From: Roseomonas sp.
GTDB lineage: Bacteria > Pseudomonadota > Alphaproteobacteria > Acetobacterales > Acetobacteraceae
Assembly (NCBI GenBank): GCA_020249505.1
Contig: JADCFN010000028.1
Coordinates: 1 to 64,000, forward strand
Direction: 5' to 3'
Length of the DNA stretch: 64,000 nt
Shown: positions 51,623 through 60,351 of the stretch, in pieces
Numbering within the stretch: position 1 is the stretch's first letter
How the letters are laid out: each line of letters starts with the position of its first letter
Translations under genes and position numbers: made by a program
The notes under the pieces: model-generated
The model's input: the letters and a program-made list of their open reading frames with translations, nothing else
What the model was told of the DNA's origin: nothing
Database searches by the model: none

Positions 51623-54007
51623 ATGACAGTGCAAGGCAAGGGCAAGGCGCGCCATCTGCCGGGCAGCGCGCGGCGGATTGAAGTCCTCCACGCGCTGGAG
51701 AAGAAGCTGCTCTGGCTGTCTTCCTGGATGATCCATCACGCCAACCACATTCGCCCCAATCGGGATGGGTTGAAGGTGGGCGGCCATCAGGCATCCTGCG
51801 CTTCCTGCATTTCCATCCTGACGGCGCTTTACTTCGATATCCTGAAACCCGCCGATCGCGTGGCGGTGAAGCCCCATGCGGGTCCGGTGTTTCACGCCAT
51901 CAATTACCTGCTGGGTCGTCAGCAGCGGGAAAAACTGGAAACGCTGCGGCAATTCCGCGGCATCCAGCCCTATCCCTCCCGCACCAAGGACGGGGCGGAG
52001 GTGGATTTCTCCACCGGCTCGGTTGGGCTTGGCGTCGCACTCGCCTCCTTCGGCTCGCTGGTGCAGGATTATGTGCATCTGCACCGCATGGCGCCCGAGG
52101 GGATTCCTCCTGGCCGGCATGTTGCCGTGGTCGGCGATGCCGAATTGGATGAGGGCAATATCTACGAAGCCCTGTTGGAAGGCTGGAAGCACGATATCCG
52201 CAATGTCTGGTGGGTGGTGGATTACAACCGCCAATCCCTCGATTCCGTTGTGCCGGACAGGCTTTTTGGTCGGATCGAGGGCCTGTTCCGCGATATGGGC
52301 TGGAATGTCGTTACGCTCAAATACGGCCGCAAGCTGGAAGCGGCCTTTGCGCGGCCCGATGGCGATCAATTGCGCCGCTGGATTGATGATTGCCCGAACA
52401 GCCTCTACGCCGCTTTGACCTTCCAAGGCGGCGCCGCCTGGCGCGCCGCCATCCTGGCTGATCTTGGCCGCGTTGCCGGCATTCGCGCCATTATTGACCC
52501 GCTTTCGGATGATGAGCTTTCCGCGCTGATGACCAATCTCGGTGGGCATGACATTGAAACCCTGACCGAGGCCTTCCGCGCCCAGGATGCGGCAGGCGAT
52601 CAGCCCACCTGTTTCATCGCCTATACCATCAAGGGCATGGGCCTGCCCTTCGCCGGGCATAAGGATAATCATGCCGGACTGATGACGAAGGAGCAGATGG
52701 AAGGCTTCCGCGCCGCCATGCGGATTCGTCCTGGCCATGAATGGGATGAATTTGAAGGGCTTGATGTGCCCGAAGAAGAATTGCGCGAATTCCTCGCCGG
52801 CATTGATTTCGCCAAGCCCCTGTCGCCGCAGGGCCGTTCCCTGCAATCCCCCGTGATCCATGTGCCGGAACGTTTCGCCACACCGCGCGTGCCAGCGGGG
52901 CGCAAGCACTCCACCCAGGCGGCCTTTGGCGAAATCCTGGCCGAGATTGGACGCGGGCAGGGGGAAAATGCTGAACTCGCCAAGCGCATCGTCACCACCA
53001 GCCCGGATGTGACGGTTTCCACCAATCTCGGGCCTTGGGTGAATCGGCGCGGGATTTTTGACCGCCACAAGAAGAATGACGTGTTCCGCGATGCCAAGCT
53101 GGCCTCTGCCCAGCGCTGGGGCATGTCGCCCGAAGGCCAGCATGTGGAATTGGGTATTGCGGAACAGAATTTGTTTCTGCTGCTGGCGGGGCTTGGCTTG
53201 GCCGACAGGCTTTATGGTGCGCGGCTTTTGCCGGTGGGCACTGTCTATGATCCCTTCGTCAATCGCGGCCTGGATGCGCTGATTTACGCCTGCTATCAGG
53301 ATGCGCGGTTTCTTTTGGTTTCAACGCCTTCGGGCCTGACATTGGCGCCGGAAGGCGGCCAGCATCAAAGCGTCAATACGCCCCTGATCGGCATGGCGCA
53401 GGATAGGCTTGTGTCTTACGAACCGGCCCATGCGGATGAACTGGCGATCCTGCTCCGACACGCCTTTTTTCACATGCAGCAGCCGAATGGCTCCGCGGTA
53501 TGGCTCCGGCTGTCGACGCGCGGGCTTGAACAGCCTGAACGCAACCTGGACCCGGCGGCGGTGATCGCCGGCGCCCATTGGGTGGTGCCGCCGGCACCGG
53601 GGGCAAGTTTTGCGCTCGCCTATCAAGGCGCCCTGGCACCGGAGGCCCTGGCCGCCTTCAACACCATTCGCGAAGATATCCCCGAAGCCGGGTTGCTCGC
53701 CATTACTAGCCCCGACAAGCTGCATACGGATTGGCTGGCGGCGCGGCGCAAGGCACGGGCGGGCTTTGGTGCGCCAAGCTGGATCGAAACCCTGCTGGCG
53801 CCTTTGGCCCCCGGCGCTGCCCTGGTGACGTTGTTGGATGGCCACCCGGCGGCCCATGCCTGGCTCGGGTCTGTCCGTGGGCAGAAGGTGGTACCGCTTG
53901 GCGTGGACCGCTTCGGCCAGGCCGGCGATATTCCCGACCTCTACCGCGAATACGGGCTGGATGAGGCCGCCATTCTGGACGCCTGCGCCCAGGCTTTGGT
54001 TTCCTGA
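51623..54007 (+). CDS. AceE-like transketolase-family ThDP enzyme (stand-alone E1-type)
   Basis: From ATG 51623, with GGGGGA upstream, the protein has 794 residues. HHANHIRPNRDGLKVGGHQAS and PHAGPVFHAINYLLGR match the homodimeric pyruvate dehydrogenase E1 group. The ThDP/Mg motif is GDAELDEGNIYEA (171-183), with Ala where most have Gly, and the closing Asn is N202. The pyrimidine domain has HVELGIAEQNLFLLLAGLGLA. No E2 or E3 gene is next to it. It may therefore be a stand-alone 2-oxo-acid dehydrogenase component or a transketolase-like enzyme of unknown substrate. Confidence 0.83.
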   Translation: MTVQGKGKARHLPGSARRIEVLHALEKKLLWLSSWMIHHANHIRPNRDGLKVGGHQASCASCISILTALYFDILKPADRVAVKPHAGPVFHAINYLLGRQQREKLETLRQFRGIQPYPSRTKDGAEVDFSTGSVGLGVALASFGSLVQDYVHLHRMAPEGIPPGRHVAVVGDAELDEGNIYEALLEGWKHDIRNVWWVVDYNRQSLDSVVPDRLFGRIEGLFRDMGWNVVTLKYGRKLEAAFARPDGDQLRRWIDDCPNSLYAALTFQGGAAWRAAILADLGRVAGIRAIIDPLSDDELSALMTNLGGHDIETLTEAFRAQDAAGDQPTCFIAYTIKGMGLPFAGHKDNHAGLMTKEQMEGFRAAMRIRPGHEWDEFEGLDVPEEELREFLAGIDFAKPLSPQGRSLQSPVIHVPERFATPRVPAGRKHSTQAAFGEILAEIGRGQGENAELAKRIVTTSPDVTVSTNLGPWVNRRGIFDRHKKNDVFRDAKLASAQRWGMSPEGQHVELGIAEQNLFLLLAGLGLADRLYGARLLPVGTVYDPFVNRGLDALIYACYQDARFLLVSTPSGLTLAPEGGQHQSVNTPLIGMAQDRLVSYEPAHADELAILLRHAFFHMQQPNGSAVWLRLSTRGLEQPERNLDPAAVIAGAHWVVPPAPGASFALAYQGALAPEALAAFNTIREDIPEAGLLAITSPDKLHTDWLAARRKARAGFGAPSWIETLLAPLAPGAALVTLLDGHPAAHAWLGSVRGQKVVPLGVDRFGQAGDIPDLYREYGLDEAAILDACAQALVS

Positions 54008-54091
54008 TACGGTTTTGGCGCATCCTCACTTGGAAAGCGCCAAGGCATAGGCTAAAGCCCTGCCGCCGACCGCGGCGCGGCGCCGTTGGGC

Positions 54092-54176
54092 GCGGGCGTG
54101 GTGGAATCGGTAGACACGCCGGATTTAGGTTCCGGTGGCGCAAGCCTTGGGGGTTCGAGTCCCTTCGCCCGCACCA
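54092..54176 (+). tRNA. tRNA-Leu (UAG anticodon)
   Basis: The acceptor stem GCGGGCG pairs with CGCCCGC, and the CCA end is encoded (54174-54176). The anticodon stem-loop CCGGA-TTTAGGT-TCCGG places TAG at 54126-54128, reading CUA/CUG-type leucine codons. A long variable arm (TGGCGCAAGCCTTGG region) marks a class II tRNA, and GGTTCGAGTCC forms the T arm. It lies between the AceE-like gene and tig. tRNA-Leu genes are frequent phage integration sites; no integrase is present here. Confidence 0.96.
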
Positions 54177-54227
54177 AAGCGCCGCCGGCACTATTTGTTT
54201 CTCTAGCTTGGGATGGACGATCCTCCG

Positions 54228-56078
54228 ATGCAGGTTAATGAGCTCGCGCATGAAGGTTTGAAGCGCGCCTATTCCGTGACGCTTCCGGCGGGCGATATCG
54301 CCTCCAGCCGCGAAAAGCGCCTTTCCGAAATCGCCAAGACGGTTTCGCTGCCGGGCTTCCGCCCGGGCAAGGTGCCGCTTTCCATTGTGCGCCAGCGCTA
54401 TGGCACCGCCGTGATGGGTGAGGTGCTGGAACAATCCGTGGGCGATGCATCGCGCAAGGTTGTGACGGATCGTGGCCTGAAGCCCGCGCTGCAACCGAAG
54501 ATCGAGGTGACGAATTTCGCCGAAGGCACTGATCTTGAATTCCGCATGGAATTGGAAGTGCTGCCGGATGTGCCGATGCCAGAATTTTCCGGCATTGAGT
54601 TGGAACGCCTGCGCGCTGAGCCTTCCGATGAGGAAGTGCAGAAAATCCTGGAAACGCTCGCGACGCGCAATGGTGAATTGACCGATGTGACCGATGCCCG
54701 CCCGGCTACAAAGGGTGAGGTGATGGTGTGCGATTTCGCGGGCTCCGTCGTGCCGGATTTGCTGACCAATGGCCCGGCCCTTGGTGCTGTGCCCGGCATT
54801 CCAGGTCAGGCGCCGCGCGGTTGGGAAATTGGGCTTGCGGGTGGGCTGACGTCCGAGATCGCTGCCATCGGCACGGATGAGGCTCTGCCCTATTTCGATC
54901 TTCGCGTGCGCGGTACGGCGAGTGAAGCCGGCTGGGTCCAGGTATACCTGGAAGGGCCAAAGGGGATCGCCGCAGCACCGGGTGCGACGCAAAGCTTGAT
55001 GGTCAGCACCAGACTGGCTGGCGGCAGCCTGCCGGAAGGCACCCAGGGTAAGCTTGGCTTCAATTTCTACAGCCTGCGCGCCGATGGCGTTGATTTCCTG
55101 GATATGCAGCGCGAAGCCTTTGATGTGACGGCTGGGCGCAGCACGCTTGCCTTTACCTTCCCCAATCAAGCGGAAATCGGCGCCTGCCGGCCCTTCATCT
55201 ATCTGCATGGTATGCCGGCCGGGGCGGCGGTGGAATTCACGCTCCGCGTCGGCCCGTCACGGCTGATCGCGGGGACGGAAGAACCGGCCCTTGCCCCCTT
55301 CGCGGGCGGGTCTGCCACCGATATGCCGATTGAAGTGGGCGGCCCTGGTTTCATTCCAGGCTTTACCGAGCAGATGGAAGGGATGTCGGTTGGCGATAGC
55401 CGCGATATCCAGGTGGTCTTCCCGCTGGATTACGGTTCGGCCGAATTGGCGGGCAAGCGCGCGGTGTTTTCCATCACGGCGAAAAAGCTGCAGCAGCGCG
55501 TGCCGCGCGCCATTGATGATGAATTGGCGAAGACTGTCGGACAGGCCGATCTGGCCGGGCTTCAAGCGCAGGTGAAGGAAGGCTTGCAGCGCGAATATGA
55601 TGGCATGTCGCGCATGCGCTTGAAGCGCGCGCTTCTGGACAAGCTTGCGGATCAGGCAAGCTTCCCCGTGCCGGAAGGCATGGTGGATGGCGAATTCGGC
55701 CAAATCTGGCAGCGCGTGGAAGCGGATTTGAAGGCCGGGCGGCTCGATTCGGATGATGCGGGCAAGGACGAGGCGACGCTGCGCGACGAATATCGCGGCA
55801 TCGCTCAACGCCGCATCCGTCTTGGCCTGCTGCTGTCCGAAATTGGCCGCAGCAACAACATCCAGGTGACACCGGATGAACTCAGCCGTGCGCTTCGCCA
55901 GGAAGCGTCACGCTACCGCGGCCAGGAACAGCAGGTGATCGACTTCTTCCGCAAGAATCCGGAAGCGATGGAAAACCTCCGCGCCCCAATTTTCGAGGAA
56001 AAGGTTGTCGATTTCATCCTGGAACTCGCCAAGGTGGCCGAGCGTCAGGTGAAGCCTGAGGAATTGTCGGAAGCCTGA
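54228..56078 (+). CDS. tig: Trigger factor with a large insertion in the PPIase domain
   Basis: Trigger factor is the ribosome-bound chaperone. The N-terminal domain is normal, with the signature GFRPGKVP at residues 43-50, exactly the E. coli positions. The C-terminal arms are also normal. The FKBP-type PPIase domain starts with GEVMVCDFAGSVVPD (164-177) and resumes at FAGGSATDMPIEVGGPGFIPGF (358 onward). About 179 residues (178-356) separate these halves. Without them the protein would be about 437 residues, the usual size. ATG 54228 (MQVNELAHEGLKR) is the standard start; ATG 54213 is possible. It is followed by a terminator. Confidence 0.95.
   Translation: MQVNELAHEGLKRAYSVTLPAGDIASSREKRLSEIAKTVSLPGFRPGKVPLSIVRQRYGTAVMGEVLEQSVGDASRKVVTDRGLKPALQPKIEVTNFAEGTDLEFRMELEVLPDVPMPEFSGIELERLRAEPSDEEVQKILETLATRNGELTDVTDARPATKGEVMVCDFAGSVVPDLLTNGPALGAVPGIPGQAPRGWEIGLAGGLTSEIAAIGTDEALPYFDLRVRGTASEAGWVQVYLEGPKGIAAAPGATQSLMVSTRLAGGSLPEGTQGKLGFNFYSLRADGVDFLDMQREAFDVTAGRSTLAFTFPNQAEIGACRPFIYLHGMPAGAAVEFTLRVGPSRLIAGTEEPALAPFAGGSATDMPIEVGGPGFIPGFTEQMEGMSVGDSRDIQVVFPLDYGSAELAGKRAVFSITAKKLQQRVPRAIDDELAKTVGQADLAGLQAQVKEGLQREYDGMSRMRLKRALLDKLADQASFPVPEGMVDGEFGQIWQRVEADLKAGRLDSDDAGKDEATLRDEYRGIAQRRIRLGLLLSEIGRSNNIQVTPDELSRALRQEASRYRGQEQQVIDFFRKNPEAMENLRAPIFEEKVVDFILELAKVAERQVKPEELSEA
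54759..55295 (+). other. Inserted domain within trigger factor (about 179 residues)
   Basis: This in-frame block splits the FKBP domain in the loop after its first strands. It begins with a Gly/Pro/Ala-rich linker. Then come PRGWEIGLAGGLTSEI, PYFDLRVRGTA, WVQVYLEG and FTLRVGPSRL, alternating strand-like segments with Trp and aromatic residues. The order resembles jelly-roll carbohydrate-binding-like modules that I recall from alphaproteobacterial phage-tail and surface proteins. GC content is like that of the rest of the gene. Family membership is recalled, not searched. Confidence 0.6.
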
Positions 56079-56102
56079 CCCGGCGAGCGGTTAGGATTTA
56101 CG

Positions 56103-56132
56103 AGGGCAGGGGGGAACCTCTGCCCTTTTTTT
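56103..56132 (+). terminator. Rho-independent terminator after tig
   Basis: AGGGCAGGGG (56103-56112) pairs with CCTCTGCCCT with one mismatch across a GGAA loop, followed by a run of seven T's. It begins 25 bases after the tig stop. Confidence 0.88.
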
Positions 56133-56265
56133 GTTCAGATGGCGCGCCGCCGATTTTTGTCGGGAAATGAAGGGGGTGGCTTGCAGGAAGGCTACGCCTC
56201 GCATAGGAAGGAGACCAAAGAGGCTTGGCGGTATTCGCCGCTACAAGAAGGGGGGCGCGGTTCGG

Positions 56266-57042
56266 GTGTCTGACACCATCCTTGAAACGGAAGGGCTTAC
56301 GAAGGAATTCCGGGGCTTCGTCGCAGTCAGCGACGTGAACCTGAATGTCCGCCGCGGCACCATCCATGGCTTGATCGGCCCGAACGGCGCCGGCAAGACC
56401 ACTTGCTTCAATATGCTGACGAAATTCCTGCCGCCAACCCGCGGTGCCATCCGCTATGATGGTCGCGACATCACGGGGATGAAGGCGGCCGAGGTGGCCC
56501 GCCTTGGCCTGGTGCGGAGCTTCCAGATCTCCGCCGTGTTTCCGCATCTGACCGTACTTGAAAATGTGCGCGTGGCCTTGCAGCGCGCCCGTGGCGGTTC
56601 CTTCGATTTCTGGCGTTCCGATTCGGTGCTGCGCAAATTCGATGCGCGCGCTGAGGAATTGCTGGCCGATGTGGGCCTGACGGAATGGATGCACCTGACC
56701 GCCGGTGAATTGCCCTATGGCCGCAAGCGCGCGCTTGAAATCGCAACCACACTCGCGCTTGATCCGGTGATGATGCTGTTGGATGAACCGACAGCCGGCA
56801 TGGCGCATGATGATGTGGACCGCGTGGTGGCGCTGGTGAAGCGAGTTTCCGTTGGTCGCACCATTCTGCTGGTGGAACATAACCTGCGTGTTGTGCAAGG
56901 GCTTTGCGATACCATCACCGTGCTCGCGCGCGGCAGCGTGCTGGCGGAAGGCGATTACGCGGCGGTGTCGCGCAACCCGGATGTGATTGCGGCTTATCTT
57001 GGCACGGATGCATCAACCGAAGCGGAGCCGGCCCATGGCTGA
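56266..57042 (+). CDS. livG: Branched-chain amino-acid-type ABC transporter ATP-binding protein LivG
   Basis: The 258-residue ATPase has Walker A GPNGAGKTT (38-46) and Walker B in MMLLDEPTAGMA. The signature region reads LPYGRKRALEIA, the usual LivG variant of LSGGQ. GTG 56266 produces SDTILETEGLTKEFRGFVAV, the normal N-terminus; upstream in-frame starts add about 45 unlikely basic residues. It energises uptake through LivH/LivM. It overlaps livF by eight bases and opens the seven-gene operon. Confidence 0.93.
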   Translation: MSDTILETEGLTKEFRGFVAVSDVNLNVRRGTIHGLIGPNGAGKTTCFNMLTKFLPPTRGAIRYDGRDITGMKAAEVARLGLVRSFQISAVFPHLTVLENVRVALQRARGGSFDFWRSDSVLRKFDARAEELLADVGLTEWMHLTAGELPYGRKRALEIATTLALDPVMMLLDEPTAGMAHDDVDRVVALVKRVSVGRTILLVEHNLRVVQGLCDTITVLARGSVLAEGDYAAVSRNPDVIAAYLGTDASTEAEPAHG

Positions 57043-57778
57043 TGTGATGACCGCCCCCGCTGGCACCAAGCCCAGCACCGGTGCGCTGATGGAAATTCGC
57101 GGGCTTGAGGCCTGGTATGGCGAAAGCCATGTCCTGCACGGCGTGGATATTGATATTCGCGAAGGCGAAGTTGTGACGCTGCTTGGCCGCAATGGCGCGG
57201 GCAAGACCTCCACGCTCCGGTCCGTGATGGGCCTGGTGCCGCGCCGCAGTGGTTCCATCAAGTATGAGGGCAAGGAATTCGTCAATGCGCGTTCGGATGT
57301 GATTGCGCGCGCCGGCATTGCCTATTGCCCTGAGGAGCGGGGGATTTTCGCGTCGCTCGACGTGACCGAAAACCTGATGCTGCCGCCCATGGTGCGCCCC
57401 GGTGGGCTGCCCTTGGATGAAATCTACACGCTATTCCCGAATTTGAAGGAAAGGGCGCGCAGCCAAGGCACCAAGCTTTCGGGCGGTGAACAGCAAATGC
57501 TGGCCATTGCGCGGATCCTGCGCACCGGGGCGCGGCTGCTGCTGCTGGATGAGCCTTCAGAAGGCCTGGCGCCGGTGATTGTGCAGCAGATCGGGCGCAC
57601 CATCCGCGAATTGAAGAAGCGCGGCTTTACGGTTTTGCTGGTCGAGCAGAATTTCCGCTTCGCGCAAACAGTCGCGGATCGGCACTATGTCATGGAACAT
57701 GGCCGTGTGGTGGATATGGTCGCCAATGAAGACCTGAATGCATCACTCGACCGGTTGCATGAATATCTTGGCGTTTAA
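57035..57778 (+). CDS. livF: Branched-chain amino-acid-type ABC transporter ATP-binding protein LivF
   Basis: The 247-residue ATPase has Walker A GRNGAGKT (51-58), signature LSGGEQQMLAIAR, Walker B LLLLDEPSEGLAP, and the typical PEERGIFASLDVTENL loop. ATG 57035 lies within the end of livG, so the two are translationally coupled. LivF pairs with LivG to drive LivHM. The first substrate-binding gene follows 51 bases later. Confidence 0.94.
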   Translation: MADVMTAPAGTKPSTGALMEIRGLEAWYGESHVLHGVDIDIREGEVVTLLGRNGAGKTSTLRSVMGLVPRRSGSIKYEGKEFVNARSDVIARAGIAYCPEERGIFASLDVTENLMLPPMVRPGGLPLDEIYTLFPNLKERARSQGTKLSGGEQQMLAIARILRTGARLLLLDEPSEGLAPVIVQQIGRTIRELKKRGFTVLLVEQNFRFAQTVADRHYVMEHGRVVDMVANEDLNASLDRLHEYLGV

Positions 57779-57829
57779 CAGGGCCGTTTTCCAAGCCGGG
57801 GCGGCTAAGCAAAAAAGGGGAAACCAAAA

Positions 57830-59065
57830 ATGAGCCTTTCACGTCGGGACATTTTGGCCGGTTCAGCCGGCGCCGCAGCCTTTGGCGCACTGCCCTATCG
57901 CAGCGCCAAGGCCCAGGCTGCGAATACCATCCGCATCGGCGTCTTGAATGACATGTCGGGCATGTATCGCGACATTTCGGGCATGAGCTCGGTGGTGTGC
58001 GCGCGCGCCGCGGTGCAGGAATTTGCAGGCCGCGGCTTCAATGTTGAAGTGCTGTCGGCGGACCATCAGAACCGCGCCGATGTTGGCGTGAATATCGCGC
58101 GCCAGTGGATTGATCGCGAAGGGGTGGATGTGCTGCTGGATGTGACCACATCCTCGGTGGCGCTCGCGGTTTCCGATATCTGCCGCGAAAAGAACAAGGT
58201 GCATATCAATTGCAGTGCGGCGACCAGCGACCTGACGGGCGCGCGTTGCAATGCCAATACCGTGCATTGGACTTATGACACCTGGATGTGCGCCAAATCC
58301 ACCGGTGGGGCGATGGTGCGCGCCGGCGGCGATAGCTGGTTCTTCATCACGGCGGATTACGCTTTCGGCCATGCGCTGGAACGCGACACCAGCAACTTCA
58401 TCCGTGCCGCTGGCGGACGGGTGCTGGGCCAAGTGCGCACGCCCTTTCCGGGCACGACCGATTTCTCTTCCTTCCTTGTGCAGGCGCAAGCCTCTCGCGC
58501 CAAGGTGATCGGGCTTGCCAATGCGGGCGCGGATACCACCAATTGCGTCAAGCAGGCCGCCGAATTTGGCATTACGCGCCGCGGCATCAAGATCGCTTCC
58601 TTGCTCATGTTCATCAATGATGTGCATGGGCTTGGTCTGCAAACGGCGCAGGGGCTGGTGCTGACCGAAACCTTCTACTGGGATTTGAATGACGCAACGC
58701 GGCGCTTCACCAATCGGGTGCGCTCCGCCATGGCGCCGAATATGCCGGCCATGACCCATGCTGGCACCTATGCCGGTGCGCTGCATTACCTGAAGACGGT
58801 GGCCGATATGGGCGTGGCAGCGGCCAAGGCCGATGGCGCGGCGGCGGTTGCGCGCATGAAGGCGATACCGACGGAAGATGATTGCTTCGGCAAGGGCACT
58901 ATCCGCGCCGATGGCCGGAAGCTTCACCCCGCCTATTTGTTTGAAGTCAAGACGCCGGCGGAAAGCCGTGGGCCTTGGGATTACTATAAGCTGCTGCAAA
59001 CCACACCTGGCGAGGAAGCTTTCCGTCCACTCGCTGAGGGCGCTTGCCCGCTCGTGCGTAGCTGA
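57830..59065 (+). CDS. Branched-chain-type ABC transporter substrate-binding protein, paralogue 1
   Basis: The 411-residue periplasmic binding protein (type 1 fold) has a Tat-like signal (SLSRRDILAGSAGAAAFGA). The mature N-terminus is NTIRIGVLNDMSGMYRDISG, with the ADHQNRADVGVNIARQW and FFITADYAFGHALERDT blocks. It is very similar to the next two genes. The WDLNDATRRF segment and DYYKLLQTTPGEEAF end are shared by all three. It delivers a ligand, perhaps a small amide, urea-like or aromatic compound rather than leucine, to LivHM. Confidence 0.92.
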   Translation: MSLSRRDILAGSAGAAAFGALPYRSAKAQAANTIRIGVLNDMSGMYRDISGMSSVVCARAAVQEFAGRGFNVEVLSADHQNRADVGVNIARQWIDREGVDVLLDVTTSSVALAVSDICREKNKVHINCSAATSDLTGARCNANTVHWTYDTWMCAKSTGGAMVRAGGDSWFFITADYAFGHALERDTSNFIRAAGGRVLGQVRTPFPGTTDFSSFLVQAQASRAKVIGLANAGADTTNCVKQAAEFGITRRGIKIASLLMFINDVHGLGLQTAQGLVLTETFYWDLNDATRRFTNRVRSAMAPNMPAMTHAGTYAGALHYLKTVADMGVAAAKADGAAAVARMKAIPTEDDCFGKGTIRADGRKLHPAYLFEVKTPAESRGPWDYYKLLQTTPGEEAFRPLAEGACPLVRS

Positions 59066-59098
59066 TCCAACAACATCATCGCTTGAGGGAGATAAAAA

Positions 59099-60325
59099 AT
59101 GCAGGTTTCACGTCGTAGTGTTTTAGCCGGAGCGGCCGCCACCGGCGCCCTGCCGCTCTCCCTTGCGCGCGCGCAGGCGGCGAATACCGTTCGTATCGGT
59201 GTCATGACCGATATGTCGGGCATGTATCGTGACAATACCGGCCCGACTTCGGTGGCCGCTGCGCGTGAAGCCGCGTCGGAATTCGGCGCGAGCCACGGCT
59301 TCCGTGTGGAAATCATCGAAGCCGATCACCAGAACCGCCCGGATGTTGGCGTCAATCTGGCGCGGCAATGGTATGATCAGGGCGTGGACCTGATCATTGA
59401 TGTGCCGACCTCCTCCGTGGGGTTGGCCGTTTCCAATGTCGCGCGTGAAAAGAACAAGGCCTATATCAATGTCGGTTCAGCCACCGCTGACCTGACGGGC
59501 GCGCAATGCAGCCCGAATACCATTCACTGGGCCTATGATACCTTCATGCTGGCACGTTCCACCGGCGGGGCGACGGTGCGCGCGGGTGGCGATACCTGGT
59601 TCTTCATCACCGCCGATTACGCCTTTGGCCACGCGCTGGAACGCGATACTACTAACTTTGTGCGTGCGGCTGGCGGGCGTATCCTTGGTCAGGTGCGCAC
59701 TCCCTTCCCGGGCACGACGGATTTCTCCTCCTTCCTGGTGCAGGCTCAGGCGTCGCGCGCCAAGGTGATTGGCCTCGCCAATGCTGGCGCGGATACGCAG
59801 AATTGCGTGAAGCAGGCGGCGGAATTCGGGCTCACGCGGCGCGGCATCAAGCTTGCTTCGCTGCTGCTTTTTGTGAATGACGTGCATGGCCTTGGGCTGC
59901 AAACGGCGCAGGGGCTGGTTTGCACCGAAAGCTTCTATTGGGATCTGAACGACAAGACCCGCGCCTGGACCGAGCGTATGCTGCGCCGCGTGCCGACCAA
60001 TTACCCGAACATGATCCATGCCGGCTGCTATTCCGGCACGCTGCACTTCCTAAAGACCGTGGCGGCGATGGGCGTGCCGGCCGCCAAGGCCTCTGGCCTT
60101 GACCTGGTGAACCGGATGAAGGCGCAGCCTTCGGAGGATGATCTTTACGGCAGGGCGGTCATCCGTCCGGATGGCCGGCGCTTGATCCCCTCCTACCTGT
60201 TTGAGGTGAAGACGCCCGCCGAAAGCCGTAGGCCGTGGGATTACTACAAGCTGTTGCAAACCACCCCGGCCGAGGAAGCCTTCCGCCCGATCGGTGAAGG
60301 TGGCTGCGCGCTCGTGCGTTCGTGA
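59099..60325 (+). CDS. Branched-chain-type ABC transporter substrate-binding protein, paralogue 2
   Basis: The 408-residue protein has a Tat-like signal (QVSRRSVLAGAAATGALPL) and the same block order as its neighbours: NTVRIGVMTDMSGMYRD, EADHQNRPDVGVNLARQW, DYAFGHALERDTTNFVRAAGG. Differences cluster in the ligand region (for example VPTSSVGLAVSNVAREKNKAY and the WAYDTFMLARSTGG segment), so it may bind a related but distinct compound. It lies 33 bases after paralogue 1, clearly in one operon. Confidence 0.92.
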   Translation: MQVSRRSVLAGAAATGALPLSLARAQAANTVRIGVMTDMSGMYRDNTGPTSVAAAREAASEFGASHGFRVEIIEADHQNRPDVGVNLARQWYDQGVDLIIDVPTSSVGLAVSNVAREKNKAYINVGSATADLTGAQCSPNTIHWAYDTFMLARSTGGATVRAGGDTWFFITADYAFGHALERDTTNFVRAAGGRILGQVRTPFPGTTDFSSFLVQAQASRAKVIGLANAGADTQNCVKQAAEFGLTRRGIKLASLLLFVNDVHGLGLQTAQGLVCTESFYWDLNDKTRAWTERMLRRVPTNYPNMIHAGCYSGTLHFLKTVAAMGVPAAKASGLDLVNRMKAQPSEDDLYGRAVIRPDGRRLIPSYLFEVKTPAESRRPWDYYKLLQTTPAEEAFRPIGEGGCALVRS

Positions 60326-60351
60326 TCTGATCTGTTGGGGAAGGAAACGTC

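Noticed and set aside
54092-54176. tRNA-Leu as the attachment site of an integrated element
   Set aside because: No integrase, duplicated tRNA 3' end or phage gene was found on either side within the window.
53706-55208. 500-codon minus-strand frame over the AceE-like gene, tRNA-Leu and tig
   Set aside because: It runs through a tRNA gene and the conserved N-terminus of trigger factor; no homology is seen.
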